From positions 124,001 to 188,000 of the forward strand of contig NZ_LMLU01000005.1 in the NCBI RefSeq assembly GCF_001422665.1: a stretch of 64,000 nt of DNA, in the 5' to 3' direction. Source of the stretch: Arthrobacter sp. Leaf234. Lineage in GTDB: Bacteria > Actinomycetota > Actinomycetes > Actinomycetales > Micrococcaceae. A model generated the notes under the pieces. That model did no database searches, was not told the origin of the DNA, and saw only the letters and a program-made list of their open reading frames with translations. Of the stretch, positions 22,788 through 31,548 are shown piece by piece (position 1 is the stretch's first letter; the number at the start of each line of letters is the position of its first letter). Position numbers and translations under genes: made by a program.

Positions 22788-24092
22788 TCAGACGCCGGCC
22801 GGCGCCGCCGATCGGGACCGTGGCAGGCGCGCGAGCGTCCAGGCCAGCAGGACAGCCACCAGCACGGCCGCGGCCAGCCCGAGCCCCGAGTAGCCCATCA
22901 GGACGAGCGCCGGTCCGGCAAGGGCTCCGCCGGTGGCACCGGCGAGATTCATGAGCAGGTCGGAGGTGCCCTGGACGGGCGCGCGCTCGCCGACATCGAC
23001 CGCTCCCGCCAGCAGTGCCGACGCCGACACCACGCTCGCCGACCAGCCGAGGCCGAGGAGGATCAGGCTGACCGTCACGGCCACCTCCGACTCCGCACCC
23101 CGCCAGGCCACCAGCAGGGCTGCCAGGAGGAGGATCTGCCCGCAGAGGATCCCGCGAGCCGCGCCGGCGCGGTCCGCGATCCAGCCGAACACCGGTGACA
23201 GCGCGTACATCCCCGCGACGTGCAGGCTGATCGTCAGCCCGACGACGGACAGACCGGCGCCGTGATCGTGCAGATGGATGGGCGTCATGGACATCAGGGA
23301 GACCATCGCCGCATGGCTGACCATGAGGGTCACGACGGCGAACCGTGCGCCGCTGTTACCCGCCAGGACGGCGAAGCCCCGCCGCTTCAGGGGCACCGGG
23401 GTGTCGGCGCGACGATCGGCCGCCTGGCGCCTGAGTGCGGTCAGGAGGGGATCGGGCCGCAGCCCCACCGTGTACACCAGGGCCGCCGCGACCTGGGCGG
23501 CGGCGGTGAACACGAATCCGCCGCTGAGCGCGGGGATCCCGAGGAACCCGGCGACCACCTGGCCGGGCTCGAACAGGTTGGGACCGAGGACGGCGCCGAT
23601 GGTGGTCGACCAGACCACGAGTGAGAGGCTCCGCCCACGCGTCGATTCGGTGGCGAGGTCGGTGGCCGCGAAACGCGCCTGCAGGCCGGTCGCGGATCCC
23701 GAACCCAGCAGGACCAGTGCGACGAGCAGCAGGGGGAAGAGGGAGAGATACGCCGCGGTGATCGCGAGCAGCGCCCCGCAGCAGGCGAGGACGGAGCCCG
23801 TGGCGAGGGAGACGCGGCGTCCCCGCCGTTGGGCGAGGCTCGCGAGGGGGACGGCGGCTGCAGCGGCTCCGAGGGTCGCCATCGTGGCGGCCATACCGGA
23901 CCACGCGCTGGATCCGGACGTCTCGGCGGCGAGGAGGGCGCCGAGGGACAGCGTGGCACCTGCACCGAGTCCGCCGAGGATCTGCGCGACGACGAGGACG
24001 CGGACCACATGCCGCTGGGCGACGTCGATCCCGGGGGCCTTCGCCGGTGGATCGTCGTGCCGCCGGTCCGCGTGCCGGTTGTCCTGCCGCAT
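22788..24092 (-). CDS. MFS transporter
   Basis: A 434-aa, 12-helix major-facilitator protein. The cytosolic loop between helices 2 and 3 has RRGRRVSLATGSVLA, and the 8-9 loop WIADRAGAARGILCG, the two halves of the MFS signature. Helices are rich in Ala/Leu/Gly. The N-terminal 25 residues are His/Asp/Arg-rich (MRQDNRHADRRHDDPP). Substrate unknown. It sits between the desulfhydrase remnant and the FdhF-type enzyme, possibly an insertion that separated DUF6457 from its usual partner (inference). Confidence 0.85.
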   Translation of the reverse strand: MRQDNRHADRRHDDPPAKAPGIDVAQRHVVRVLVVAQILGGLGAGATLSLGALLAAETSGSSAWSGMAATMATLGAAAAAVPLASLAQRRGRRVSLATGSVLACCGALLAITAAYLSLFPLLLVALVLLGSGSATGLQARFAATDLATESTRGRSLSLVVWSTTIGAVLGPNLFEPGQVVAGFLGIPALSGGFVFTAAAQVAAALVYTVGLRPDPLLTALRRQAADRRADTPVPLKRRGFAVLAGNSGARFAVVTLMVSHAAMVSLMSMTPIHLHDHGAGLSVVGLTISLHVAGMYALSPVFGWIADRAGAARGILCGQILLLAALLVAWRGAESEVAVTVSLILLGLGWSASVVSASALLAGAVDVGERAPVQGTSDLLMNLAGATGGALAGPALVLMGYSGLGLAAAVLVAVLLAWTLARLPRSRSAAPAGV

Positions 24093-24299
24093 CCGCCCGC
24101 TCCTCCTGGTCGCCGTGACCGGAGCAGTCTATCCGCGCCGACAAGGCCCCCCACGGCCGAGGCGCTTGCACGGCGACCTGCACACCGGAGCGCCGACCGG
24201 CCAGGCCAGGCACGGCAGACCTGGCGCACCGACACGCACATCCGTGCGCGCCGACCTACCCGGCCCGCCACGGCAGGGCCGGCGCAGCGAGCACGACGT

Positions 24300-24346
24300 C
24301 CGGCCGCCGTCGGACCATCCCCTGAAGGGCGTCCGACGGCGGCCGG
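24300..24346 (-). terminator. Terminator after the FdhF-type gene
   Basis: Perfect 16-bp stem CCGGCCGCCGTCGGAC/GTCCGACGGCGGCCGG with a 15-nt loop that can itself pair (CCC/GGG), 6 bp past the minus-strand stop. The rest of the 260-bp gap up to 24092 holds two short hairpins around CACGGCAG but no gene. Confidence 0.8.
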
Positions 24347-24352
24347 GTCGGG

Positions 24353-26767
24353 TCAGGCGTTCGCCGCCTCCGCCACCTTCGCGGGCGTGGTGTCAGCGCC
24401 CGTGAAGCCGTCCGGCTCCGGCTTGGGTGCCGGAGCGGTGGCAGCGACATCGTGCTCGGTGGGAGCCGTGTGGGAACTGGGCTCGAACCGCACGATGATC
24501 TGCTTGGAGATGGGGGTGTTGCTGCCCTGCGCCACGCGGTCGAGCGGCACGAGGACATTCGCCTCCGGGTAGTACGCGGCGGCGCAGCCGCGCGCGGTCG
24601 GGTACGAGACCACGCGGAAGGCCCGCACCACGCGGTCGATGCCGTCGTCGTACACGCCGTGGATGTCGACGTTTTGGCCGTCCTTCAGGCCCAGTTCGCG
24701 GATGTCCTCCGGGTTGATGAACACCACGTGGCGGCCCTTGTGGATGCCCCGGTAGCGGTCGTTGTGGCTGTAGATGGTGGTGTTCCACTGGTCGTGGGCG
24801 CGGAGCGACTGGAGGATCAGCGTCCCCTCCGGGCGTTCGAGGTACTCGAGGTCGTTGACGGTGAGTACCGCCTTGCCGGTCGGCGTGTTGAACGTGCGCG
24901 AGTCGCGCGGACCGTTCGGCAGGATGAAGCCGCCCTCCTGGCGGATCTTCCGGTTGTAGTCCTCGCAGCCCTCCACCACGTTGGCGATGTGGTCGCGGAT
25001 GAGGTCGTAGTCCTTCTCGAAGCCCGCCCAGTCGGCGTCGATCTTCCCGTCGATGGTGGCGCGCGCGAGCCGGCTGATGATCGCCGGTTCGGAGAGGAGG
25101 TTGTCCGAGACCGGCTCCACGCTGCCCCACGAGGGGTGGACGGCGCAGACCGTGTCCTCCACCGAGACGAACTGCTCGCCGGTCTCCTGGCGGTCGATCT
25201 CCGTGCGGCCCTTGCAGGGGAGGATCAGCGCCTCCTTGCCGGTGATGAGGTGGGAGCGGTTGAGCTTGATGGAGATCTGGACGGTCATGTCGGTGTTCTC
25301 GAACGCCTTCTCAGCGACCTGGGTGTCCGAGATGGCCGAGACGAGGTTGCCGCCGAGGGCCACGAACGCCTTGATCTCGCCGTCGCGCATGCGCTTGATG
25401 GTCTCGACGGCGTCGGCGCCGTGCTCGCGCGGCGGCTCGAATCCGAACTCCTTGCCGAGGGCATCCATGAACGTGGGCGGCATCTGCTCCCAGATGCCCA
25501 TGGTGCGATCACCCTGCACGTTGCTGTGCCCGCGGATGGGCGAGGCGCCGGCCCCGGGCTTGCCCATGTTGCCGCGCAGCAGCAGGAGGTTGATCATCTC
25601 CTTGATGGTCGCGACGCCCTTCTTCTGCTGCGTGATGCCCATGGCCCAGGTGATGATGACCTTCTCCGAGGCGATGTAGCGCGCGGCGAGCTCGTCGATC
25701 TCCTCGGAGCGGAGTCCCGTGGCTTCGAGGACCGTGGTCTCGTCGAGCTTCAGGAGGTAGTCGCGGAGCTCGTCCAGCCCCTCGCAGTGCTCCTCGAGGA
25801 ACGCATGGTCGAGGACGGTGCCCGGGTTCTTCGCCTCGGCCTCGAAGACACGCTTGGACACGGCCTGCAGGAGCGCCATGTCTCCGCCGAGCCGCACCTG
25901 CAGGAACTGGTCGGCGATCTCGGTGCCCTTGCCGGCCACCCCCCGGACCTTCTGCGGGTTCTTGTAGCGCTTGAGTGCCGCTTCCGGGAGCGGGTTGACG
26001 GCGACGATCTGTCCGCCGTTGCGCTTGCAGTTCTCGAGCTCGGTGAGCATGCGCGGGTGGTTGGTCCCGGGGTTCTGGCCCATGACGATGATGAGGTCGG
26101 CGTTCTCGTAGTCATCGAACGTGACCGTGGCCTTGCCGATGCCGATGGTCTGCCCCATGGCCCAGCCGGAGGACTCGTGGCACATGTTGGAGCAGTCGGG
26201 GAGGTTGTTGGTGCCGAAACCCCGGACGAACAACTGGTAGAGGAACGCGGCCTCGTTGGAGGTGCGGCCGCTGGTGTAGAAGGCGGCCTCGTCGGGGGAG
26301 TCGAGGCTCTTGAGCTTGCTGCCGACGATCTCGAAGGCCTCGTCCCAGCTCACCGGCCGGTAGTGGTCCTCTCCGGCAGGCTTGTACACGGGTTCGACGA
26401 GGCGTCCCTGCATGCCGAGCCAGAACTCCGAACGCTCCCGCAGCTCGCTGATCGAGTGCTCGGCCCAGAAGTCGGAGGAGATGATGACGGGTGCGGCCTC
26501 CCACGTGACGGCCTTGGCGCCGTTCTCGCAGAACTCGAACGTCTTGCGCTTGTCCGGGTCCGGCCAGGCGCAGCTCGGGCAGTCGAAGCCGTCCTTGTGG
26601 TTCATCTTCAGGACGGTCCTCAGGGTCCGCTCCACCCCCATGTGCTCGATGGCCGGCTTCATGGAGTAGTACACACCGGGGATCCCCGCGGCCCAGTCCT
26701 TCGGCCGCTTCCCGACCCGGAGGTCCTTCTCGTCGAATTCCTCGACCACGGGTTCCTTGCGCGTCAT
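24353..26767 (-). CDS. FdhF/YdeP-family molybdopterin oxidoreductase
   Basis: An 804-aa enzyme starting at MTRKEPVVEEF (GAAGGA site). An N-terminal region with CPSCAWPDPDKRKTFEFCENG supplies cysteines for an Fe-S cluster; the molybdopterin oxidoreductase domain follows (SNMCHESSGWAMGQTIG; PGTNHPRMLTELENCKRNGGQIVAVNP), and ends with the molydopterin dinucleotide-binding beta-barrel (RDSRTFNTPTGKAVLTV to ANVLVPLDRVAQGSNTPISKQIIVRFEP). A Pro/Ala tail closes it. YdeP-type proteins are formate-dehydrogenase relatives without selenocysteine; in E. coli YdeP is linked to acid resistance. The real electron donor here is not evident. DUF6457 nearby supports a molybdenum-cofactor role. Confidence 0.9.
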   Translation of the reverse strand: MTRKEPVVEEFDEKDLRVGKRPKDWAAGIPGVYYSMKPAIEHMGVERTLRTVLKMNHKDGFDCPSCAWPDPDKRKTFEFCENGAKAVTWEAAPVIISSDFWAEHSISELRERSEFWLGMQGRLVEPVYKPAGEDHYRPVSWDEAFEIVGSKLKSLDSPDEAAFYTSGRTSNEAAFLYQLFVRGFGTNNLPDCSNMCHESSGWAMGQTIGIGKATVTFDDYENADLIIVMGQNPGTNHPRMLTELENCKRNGGQIVAVNPLPEAALKRYKNPQKVRGVAGKGTEIADQFLQVRLGGDMALLQAVSKRVFEAEAKNPGTVLDHAFLEEHCEGLDELRDYLLKLDETTVLEATGLRSEEIDELAARYIASEKVIITWAMGITQQKKGVATIKEMINLLLLRGNMGKPGAGASPIRGHSNVQGDRTMGIWEQMPPTFMDALGKEFGFEPPREHGADAVETIKRMRDGEIKAFVALGGNLVSAISDTQVAEKAFENTDMTVQISIKLNRSHLITGKEALILPCKGRTEIDRQETGEQFVSVEDTVCAVHPSWGSVEPVSDNLLSEPAIISRLARATIDGKIDADWAGFEKDYDLIRDHIANVVEGCEDYNRKIRQEGGFILPNGPRDSRTFNTPTGKAVLTVNDLEYLERPEGTLILQSLRAHDQWNTTIYSHNDRYRGIHKGRHVVFINPEDIRELGLKDGQNVDIHGVYDDGIDRVVRAFRVVSYPTARGCAAAYYPEANVLVPLDRVAQGSNTPISKQIIVRFEPSSHTAPTEHDVAATAPAPKPEPDGFTGADTTPAKVAEAANA

Positions 26768-26941
26768 GGCGACCGTCCTTCTCCGCGGCCCCGGCGGGGG
26801 CCTTCCTCGGCAGGCGGGTGACCTGCCTCGATTGTCGGGCTTGTACATCAGGCCTAACAGTGTTGCGGTGCAGGCCGCAAGCCTCGGGATGCCCGCTGTG
26901 CATCGCTTGACGTGCTCTCCGCCGTTCGTGACACCATTTGT

Positions 26942-26974
26942 TTAGTTGACCTAACGAAACGGGAAGAGTACCGT
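26942..26974 (+). promoter_or_regulatory. MarR/efflux promoter with overlapping palindrome
   Basis: -35 TTGACC (26946-26951), 17-bp spacer, -10 TACCGT (26969-26974). The -35 lies inside the palindrome TTAG-TTGAC-CTAA (26942-26954), a plausible MarR-type operator, so the adjacent MarR protein would repress itself and the downstream pump. A looser repeat CGTT-N9-AACG follows at 26972-26988. Confidence 0.6.
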
Positions 26975-27014
26975 TACTTAGAGCAACGAACTATATGAGG
27001 GTCTGGAGTCCGCG

Positions 27015-27590
27015 ATGTCGGTAGCGCATCACACCGCTGCAGAGCTGGTGCACAACATCTTCGACCTGCAGCGAGCCCTCCGGGGCGTCACCACGGCAGG
27101 CATGAAGTACTCGGAGCTGGGGCCGGCGCACACCGGTGTCCTGTTCTTCATCGGGGAGGGCGGTCCACTGAGGGCGTCGGCGCTCGCGTCACGCCTCGGG
27201 ATCGGGCCGTCCGCCCTCAGCAGGCAACTCGCGGACCTGGAGCAGTTCGGCTTCGTGGTCCGCAGCCCGGATCCGCTGGACGGCCGGGCCTGCCTGCTCT
27301 CGCTCTCCGAGGACGGCCGGACCTACCTCGCGGACACGTACGAGCGGCGGGCCGAGACCCTGCGGGAGATCCTCTCCGACTGGACCGAGAGCGAGGCGGA
27401 AGCGGCGTCGTCCTCCGTTCAGCACCTCACCGAGGCATTCCGGACCGCGACCGCGCAGCACGGCGGGGGAGGGCATGCGACGACCGCCGATCCCCGCCGC
27501 TTCCCCCGCACCACCACCGAATCGAGCACGGGCAACGACGGCCGTCACCACCTGGACCCAGCGTCCGAGAGCACGAAGGAAGATCACTGA
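27015..27590 (+). CDS. MarR-family transcriptional regulator
   Basis: A 191-aa protein with the MarR winged helix (GPAHTGVLFFIGEGGPLRASALASRLGIGPSALSRQLADLEQFGFVVRSPDPLDGRACLLSLSEDGRTYL). After about residue 140 it carries a low-complexity His/Thr/Arg tail of about 45 residues that is not part of the fold. The stop codon overlaps the start of the efflux gene (TGATG), so regulator and pump are co-translated. The palindrome at the -35 box suggests autorepression relieved by a drug-like ligand. Confidence 0.88.
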   Translation: MSVAHHTAAELVHNIFDLQRALRGVTTAGMKYSELGPAHTGVLFFIGEGGPLRASALASRLGIGPSALSRQLADLEQFGFVVRSPDPLDGRACLLSLSEDGRTYLADTYERRAETLREILSDWTESEAEAASSSVQHLTEAFRTATAQHGGGGHATTADPRRFPRTTTESSTGNDGRHHLDPASESTKEDH

Positions 27591-29506
27591 TGGCCACCCA
27601 CTCCGCCACGGCGACGACGGCCGAGGCCGTACCGCAACCCGCGCCGCATCCCCACAAGGCCGCCGACCCCATGAGCCACAAGCAGATCCTGCAGGCCCTC
27701 ACCGGCCTGCTGGCGGGCCTGTTCACCGCGATCCTCAGCAGCACGATCGTCGCGAACGCCCTGCCCACGATCATGAGCGACCTCAACGGCTCGCAGACGG
27801 ATTTCGCCTGGGTGATCACGGCTGCGCTGCTCGCCAACGCGGCCACCACGCCCATCTGGGGCAAGTTCGCCGACCTGTTCGACAAGAAGATGCTCGTGCA
27901 GGTGAGCATCGTGATCTTCGTGCTCGGCTCGGTGCTCGCGGGCTTCGCGCAGACCATCCCGCTGCTCCTCACCGCCCGCGTCATCCAGGGCGTGGCGATG
28001 GGCGGGCTCACGGCACTGGCACAGGCCATCATCGGCACCATCATCGCCCCGCGTGAGCGCGGCCGGTACTCCGGCTACATGGGTGGCGTGATGGCTGTCG
28101 CGACGGCGGGCGGACCGCTCCTCGGCGGATTCATCGTCGACTCGCCGCTGGGCTGGCGCTGGACGTTCTTCGTCTGCGTCCCCCTGGCGATCATCGCCCT
28201 CGTGCTGCTGCAGCTGACCCTCAAGCTCCCCGACACGCGCCGTAAGGCGCGGATCGACTGGCTCGGATCCATCCTCCTGACCGCCGGCGTGAGCCTGCTC
28301 CTCATCTGGGTGTCGTTCGCGGGCAAGGAGGGCTACTACGCGTGGTTCTCCCGTGAGACCGCCCTCATGGTGGGCGGCAGCGTGATCCTCCTCGCGCTCC
28401 TCATGGTGGTCGAGACCAAGGTGGCCGAGCCGATCATCCCGCTGAAGATCATCTCCGAGCGCACCACGGCCCTGGCCATCGTCGCCTCGATCGCCGTCGG
28501 GATCGCGCTGTTCGCCAGCTCGAGCTATCTCGGCCAGTACTACCAGGTGGCCCGCGGGGCCACCCCCACCGAGGCGGGCCTGCTGACCCTCCCCATGATC
28601 GCGGGCAACCTGATCGGCTCCATCGGCGCCGGGCAGCTCGTCACCAAGTACGGCAAGTGGAAGCGCTACCTCGTGGCGGGTTCCCTGTTCCTCATCGCCG
28701 GTCTCGGTTTCGCCGGCACCATCGACCACCTGACGGAACTCTGGCTCGTCGGCATCTACACCTTCGTCTTCGGCCTGGGCCTCGGCCTCATGCTTCAGAA
28801 CCTCGTCCTCGCCGTCCAGAACACCGTGGCGGTCAAGGACATCGGCTCGGCCAGCGCCTCCGTCGCCTTCTTCCGCTCCATGGGTGGAGCGGCGGGAGTC
28901 GCCGTCCTCGGTGCCGTCCTCGGCACGCAGGTCACCACGAAGACCACGGAGGGACTCGCCGCGGCGGGCGTCCCCAGCACGGGCGGCGCGGCGGGCGGCT
29001 CGCTGGACCTCGTCGACCTGCCCGCGCCGATCGCCGAGATCGTCCGTGCGGCCTATGGGGACAGCACGGCGTTGATCTTCACGATCACGGCGGTCATCGC
29101 GGTCCTCGGCCTCATCTGCGTCCTGTTCATCCGGGAGACGCCGCTGCGCCGCACCGTCGACTTCGCGCAGGCTGCCCCCGCAGGTCCCGCGGCGTCGATG
29201 TCCCCTGCGGCCACGGGCACCACGCCCGCCGTCGCCGGCGGCTCGGCGGACACCGCGACGACGCAGGCGGACACCGCGGCAGCGGGTAGTCCCGCGTCGC
29301 CGGTCATCGCCGGACACGGCACGGGGACGCCGTCCGGCGGCGGCGCCACCACGGCCGACGACGAAGATGTCGTGGCACTGCAGCCGTCGCACGGCCGGCA
29401 CAGCGCCGGGCCGGTCGCGATCCTGAAGTCCGACGTCGACCGCGTGGCGCGCGAGCTGTCCGAACTCGAAGCGGGATCATCGGCACGAGCTCACGCACAG
29501 CGCTAG
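27590..29506 (+). CDS. DHA2-family MFS drug efflux pump (EmrB/QacA type)
   Basis: A 638-aa, 14-helix MFS transporter. Helix 1 begins ILQALTGLLAGLFTAILSSTIVANALPTIMSDL, the DHA2 motif; WGKFADLFDKKMLVQVS is MFS motif A; TARVIQGVAMGGLTALAQAIIG is motif C-like. The C-terminal ~100 residues are an Ala/Thr/Gly linker followed by SDVDRVARELSELEAG, a short amphipathic helix, unusual for the family. It is translationally coupled to the MarR gene and is likely induced with it. Substrate unknown. Confidence 0.9.
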   Translation: MATHSATATTAEAVPQPAPHPHKAADPMSHKQILQALTGLLAGLFTAILSSTIVANALPTIMSDLNGSQTDFAWVITAALLANAATTPIWGKFADLFDKKMLVQVSIVIFVLGSVLAGFAQTIPLLLTARVIQGVAMGGLTALAQAIIGTIIAPRERGRYSGYMGGVMAVATAGGPLLGGFIVDSPLGWRWTFFVCVPLAIIALVLLQLTLKLPDTRRKARIDWLGSILLTAGVSLLLIWVSFAGKEGYYAWFSRETALMVGGSVILLALLMVVETKVAEPIIPLKIISERTTALAIVASIAVGIALFASSSYLGQYYQVARGATPTEAGLLTLPMIAGNLIGSIGAGQLVTKYGKWKRYLVAGSLFLIAGLGFAGTIDHLTELWLVGIYTFVFGLGLGLMLQNLVLAVQNTVAVKDIGSASASVAFFRSMGGAAGVAVLGAVLGTQVTTKTTEGLAAAGVPSTGGAAGGSLDLVDLPAPIAEIVRAAYGDSTALIFTITAVIAVLGLICVLFIRETPLRRTVDFAQAAPAGPAASMSPAATGTTPAVAGGSADTATTQADTAAAGSPASPVIAGHGTGTPSGGGATTADDEDVVALQPSHGRHSAGPVAILKSDVDRVARELSELEAGSSARAHAQR

Positions 29507-29787
29507 TCCACGGTGCGAAGGGAGAGGTCATCGGGGAGACCCGGTGGCCTCTCGCCGTCCCGGCCGAGGCGTTTGCCGGACGGGTCCTCGGGGGAGTTCC
29601 GCGTGTCCCGCTCCGAGGACGGGTATCGCGTCTCGGGTCCGCCGGGTGTGGCCTTCCGGGCGCGACGGGCGGGTGCCCCGGAGATCGCGTCCGACGGCGG
29701 CAGCGCGGAGCTGGGGTAGGAGTCCCCCCGTCGGGGCCACGCCCGGCCCCGGGCCGGCGGTGTGCGGGTGGCCAGTAGCATCGAGGG
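29507..29787. other. 281-bp intergenic region
   Basis: No convincing gene or terminator was found. The small open frames here have no ribosome site and encode Arg/Ser/Gly-rich sequence. The right end carries TAGCAT (29776-29781), the -10 box of the next gene. Confidence 0.5.
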
Positions 29788-30522
29788 GTGAAACCCTTCC
29801 TGCTCCTGGCCACCCGCGCCGAGGACTTCGCCGCCGACGCCGAGTACCGCAGCTTTCTCCGGTTCGGCGGACTCGCGGAGGGCGAGCTCCGGCGCATCCG
29901 TCTCGAGTCCGGGCCGATGCCCGAGCTGGACCTCGCGGACTACTCCGGCATCTTCCTCGGTGGCAGCCCGTTCAACTCCTCCGATCCGGCGGAGTCGAAG
30001 AGCGCCGTCCAGGTGCGCGTCGAAGACGAACTGGGGGCACTGCTGGACCGTGTGGTCCCCGAGGACTTCCCGTTCCTCGGAGCCTGCTACGGCGTCGGCA
30101 CCCTCGGCCGGCACCAGGGGGCCGTCGTCGACACCACCTATGCGGAGCCGATCGGCTCCGTCGAGATCACCCTGACGGACGGCGGCGCGGCGGATCCGCT
30201 GCTGGCCGGGCTGCCGCCGTCGTTCGCCGCCTACGTGGGACACAAGGAGGCGTGCGCGGCGCTGCCGTCCTCCGCCGTGCTGCTGGCCTCCTCGCCCACC
30301 TGTCCCGTGCAGATGTTCCGTGTGGGACAGAACGTGTACGCGACGCAGTTCCACCCGGAACTCGACGTCGAGGCGCTCGTCGGACGGATCAGCACGTACC
30401 GCCACGCGGGCTACTTCCCGCCGGAGCAGGCGGACGAGTACATGGAGCGTGCCCGCGCGACCGTCGTGGACCAGCCCGAGGCGATCCTGCGCGCGTTCGT
30501 CACCCGCTACGCGCGCAGGTGA
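29788..30522 (+). CDS. Class I glutamine amidotransferase-like protein (GuaA-type domain)
   Basis: A 244-aa stand-alone amidotransferase. Nucleophile elbow FLGACYGVGTL (Cys100), oxyanion FLGGSPFNSSD, and His189-Pro-Glu191 in ATQFHPELD complete the triad. Such stand-alone members act on small gamma-glutamyl compounds; the acceptor is unknown. It appears leaderless: TAGCAT ends six bases before the GTG start, so the transcript should begin at the start codon. It converges with the sortase gene, ending 12 bp from it. Confidence 0.87.
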   Translation: MKPFLLLATRAEDFAADAEYRSFLRFGGLAEGELRRIRLESGPMPELDLADYSGIFLGGSPFNSSDPAESKSAVQVRVEDELGALLDRVVPEDFPFLGACYGVGTLGRHQGAVVDTTYAEPIGSVEITLTDGGAADPLLAGLPPSFAAYVGHKEACAALPSSAVLLASSPTCPVQMFRVGQNVYATQFHPELDVEALVGRISTYRHAGYFPPEQADEYMERARATVVDQPEAILRAFVTRYARR

Positions 30523-30534
30523 GGCGGCTCCGAC

Positions 30535-31539
30535 TCACGGTCGACGGCCGCGGACCTGCAGCTGCACCGGCCGTGGTGGCCGCCCCGATGCCCACACATA
30601 CGTGGTGGTAGCGACGACGACGCCGCCCGCGATGTACATCCACCACGGGAAGCCGGGGATGTCGGGAGCGTCACCTGCGGCGTCGATGTCGGCCTGCGGG
30701 GTCGGCGAGATGCGTTCACCGGTGACGAGGATACGGTGGCTGTTGATGCCCAGCGGGGTGCAGGTGACGAGGGTCATGAGGTCCTCACCGGGTTGGATCA
30801 GGAGACTCTCCGTGTCCCGGGGGTCGACGACGAGGGTTTCCACGACGCGGTAGGCGAGTGTCTCGCCGAAGACCTCGATGGTGAACGTGTCGTCCACCTG
30901 GACGTCGTCGAGGTTCGTGAAGAGCTCCGAGGTCGCGAGGCCCCGGTGCCCGGTGATGACGGAGTGGGTCGAAGGGCCGCCGACAGGAAGCGCCGTGCCC
31001 TCGAGGTGGCCGATCCCGCGCTCGAGGACGTCGTCGCCCGTCCCGTGGTAGATCGGCAGGTCCACGGCGATCGAGGGGATCCTGATCCGCGCCATGAGGC
31101 CCTCGGAATCGCCCCTGAGCATCGAGCGGTAGTCCTCCTCGTTGCCGGAACGGGGATCCTGCGCCAGCGGGAGACGCTCGTTCGCGGCCACGTCGGCCCC
31201 GCTGCCGCCCAGGCTCTGGTTGTACCTGCGCGCATCGGCGAGCCTCTCCCTGAGGGTCTCGGCGCCGAGGTCGTTGATGCCCTGGGTCAGTTTGTCGATC
31301 TCGTGCGACTGCTCGACGGAGCTGAACCAGCCGGCCGCGGTGGGGTAGAGGAGAAGCGCCGCTCCGGCGATGACAGCCAGGGCAACCAGCAGGGGGAGCA
31401 GGCGCAGTCGCCACCCACGGCGACGTTCCCGTGCACGGTGCGCTCGCATGGGCTCCGTGGCGTCGACGATCGCCTCGCTGTTGTCCCCCTCGACGTCAGA
31501 AGGCGGGGCGCCCTGCTGACGCCCCGCCTTCGACTTCAC
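30535..31539 (-). CDS. srtC: Class C (pilus-polymerising) sortase
   Basis: A 334-aa sortase with two membrane helices: WRLRLLPLLVALAVIAGAALLLYPTAAGWF near the N-terminus and WWMYIAGGVVVATTTYVW at the C-terminus, the class C layout. The active site is complete: His198 in VITGHRGLATSELF, Cys260 in TLVTCTPLGINSHRILVTGER with its arginine. The lid that normally reads DPF or DPW is DPR (LAQDPRSGNEEDYRSML). It starts 9 bp after the pilin stop and is the last gene of the pilus operon. It joins pilin subunits between the LPxTG threonine and the YPKN lysine. Confidence 0.92.
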   Translation of the reverse strand: MKSKAGRQQGAPPSDVEGDNSEAIVDATEPMRAHRARERRRGWRLRLLPLLVALAVIAGAALLLYPTAAGWFSSVEQSHEIDKLTQGINDLGAETLRERLADARRYNQSLGGSGADVAANERLPLAQDPRSGNEEDYRSMLRGDSEGLMARIRIPSIAVDLPIYHGTGDDVLERGIGHLEGTALPVGGPSTHSVITGHRGLATSELFTNLDDVQVDDTFTIEVFGETLAYRVVETLVVDPRDTESLLIQPGEDLMTLVTCTPLGINSHRILVTGERISPTPQADIDAAGDAPDIPGFPWWMYIAGGVVVATTTYVWASGRPPRPVQLQVRGRRP

Positions 31540-31548
31540 GCTGCTACG

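Noticed and set aside
24452..26821. A 789-codon plus-strand frame under the FdhF gene
   Set aside because: Antisense shadow; its sequence is repetitive Asp/Val/Arg and the opposite strand has molybdopterin motifs.
27584..29401. A 605-codon minus-strand frame under the DHA2 pump
   Set aside because: Shadow of a well-marked 14-helix transporter; no start region or promoter.
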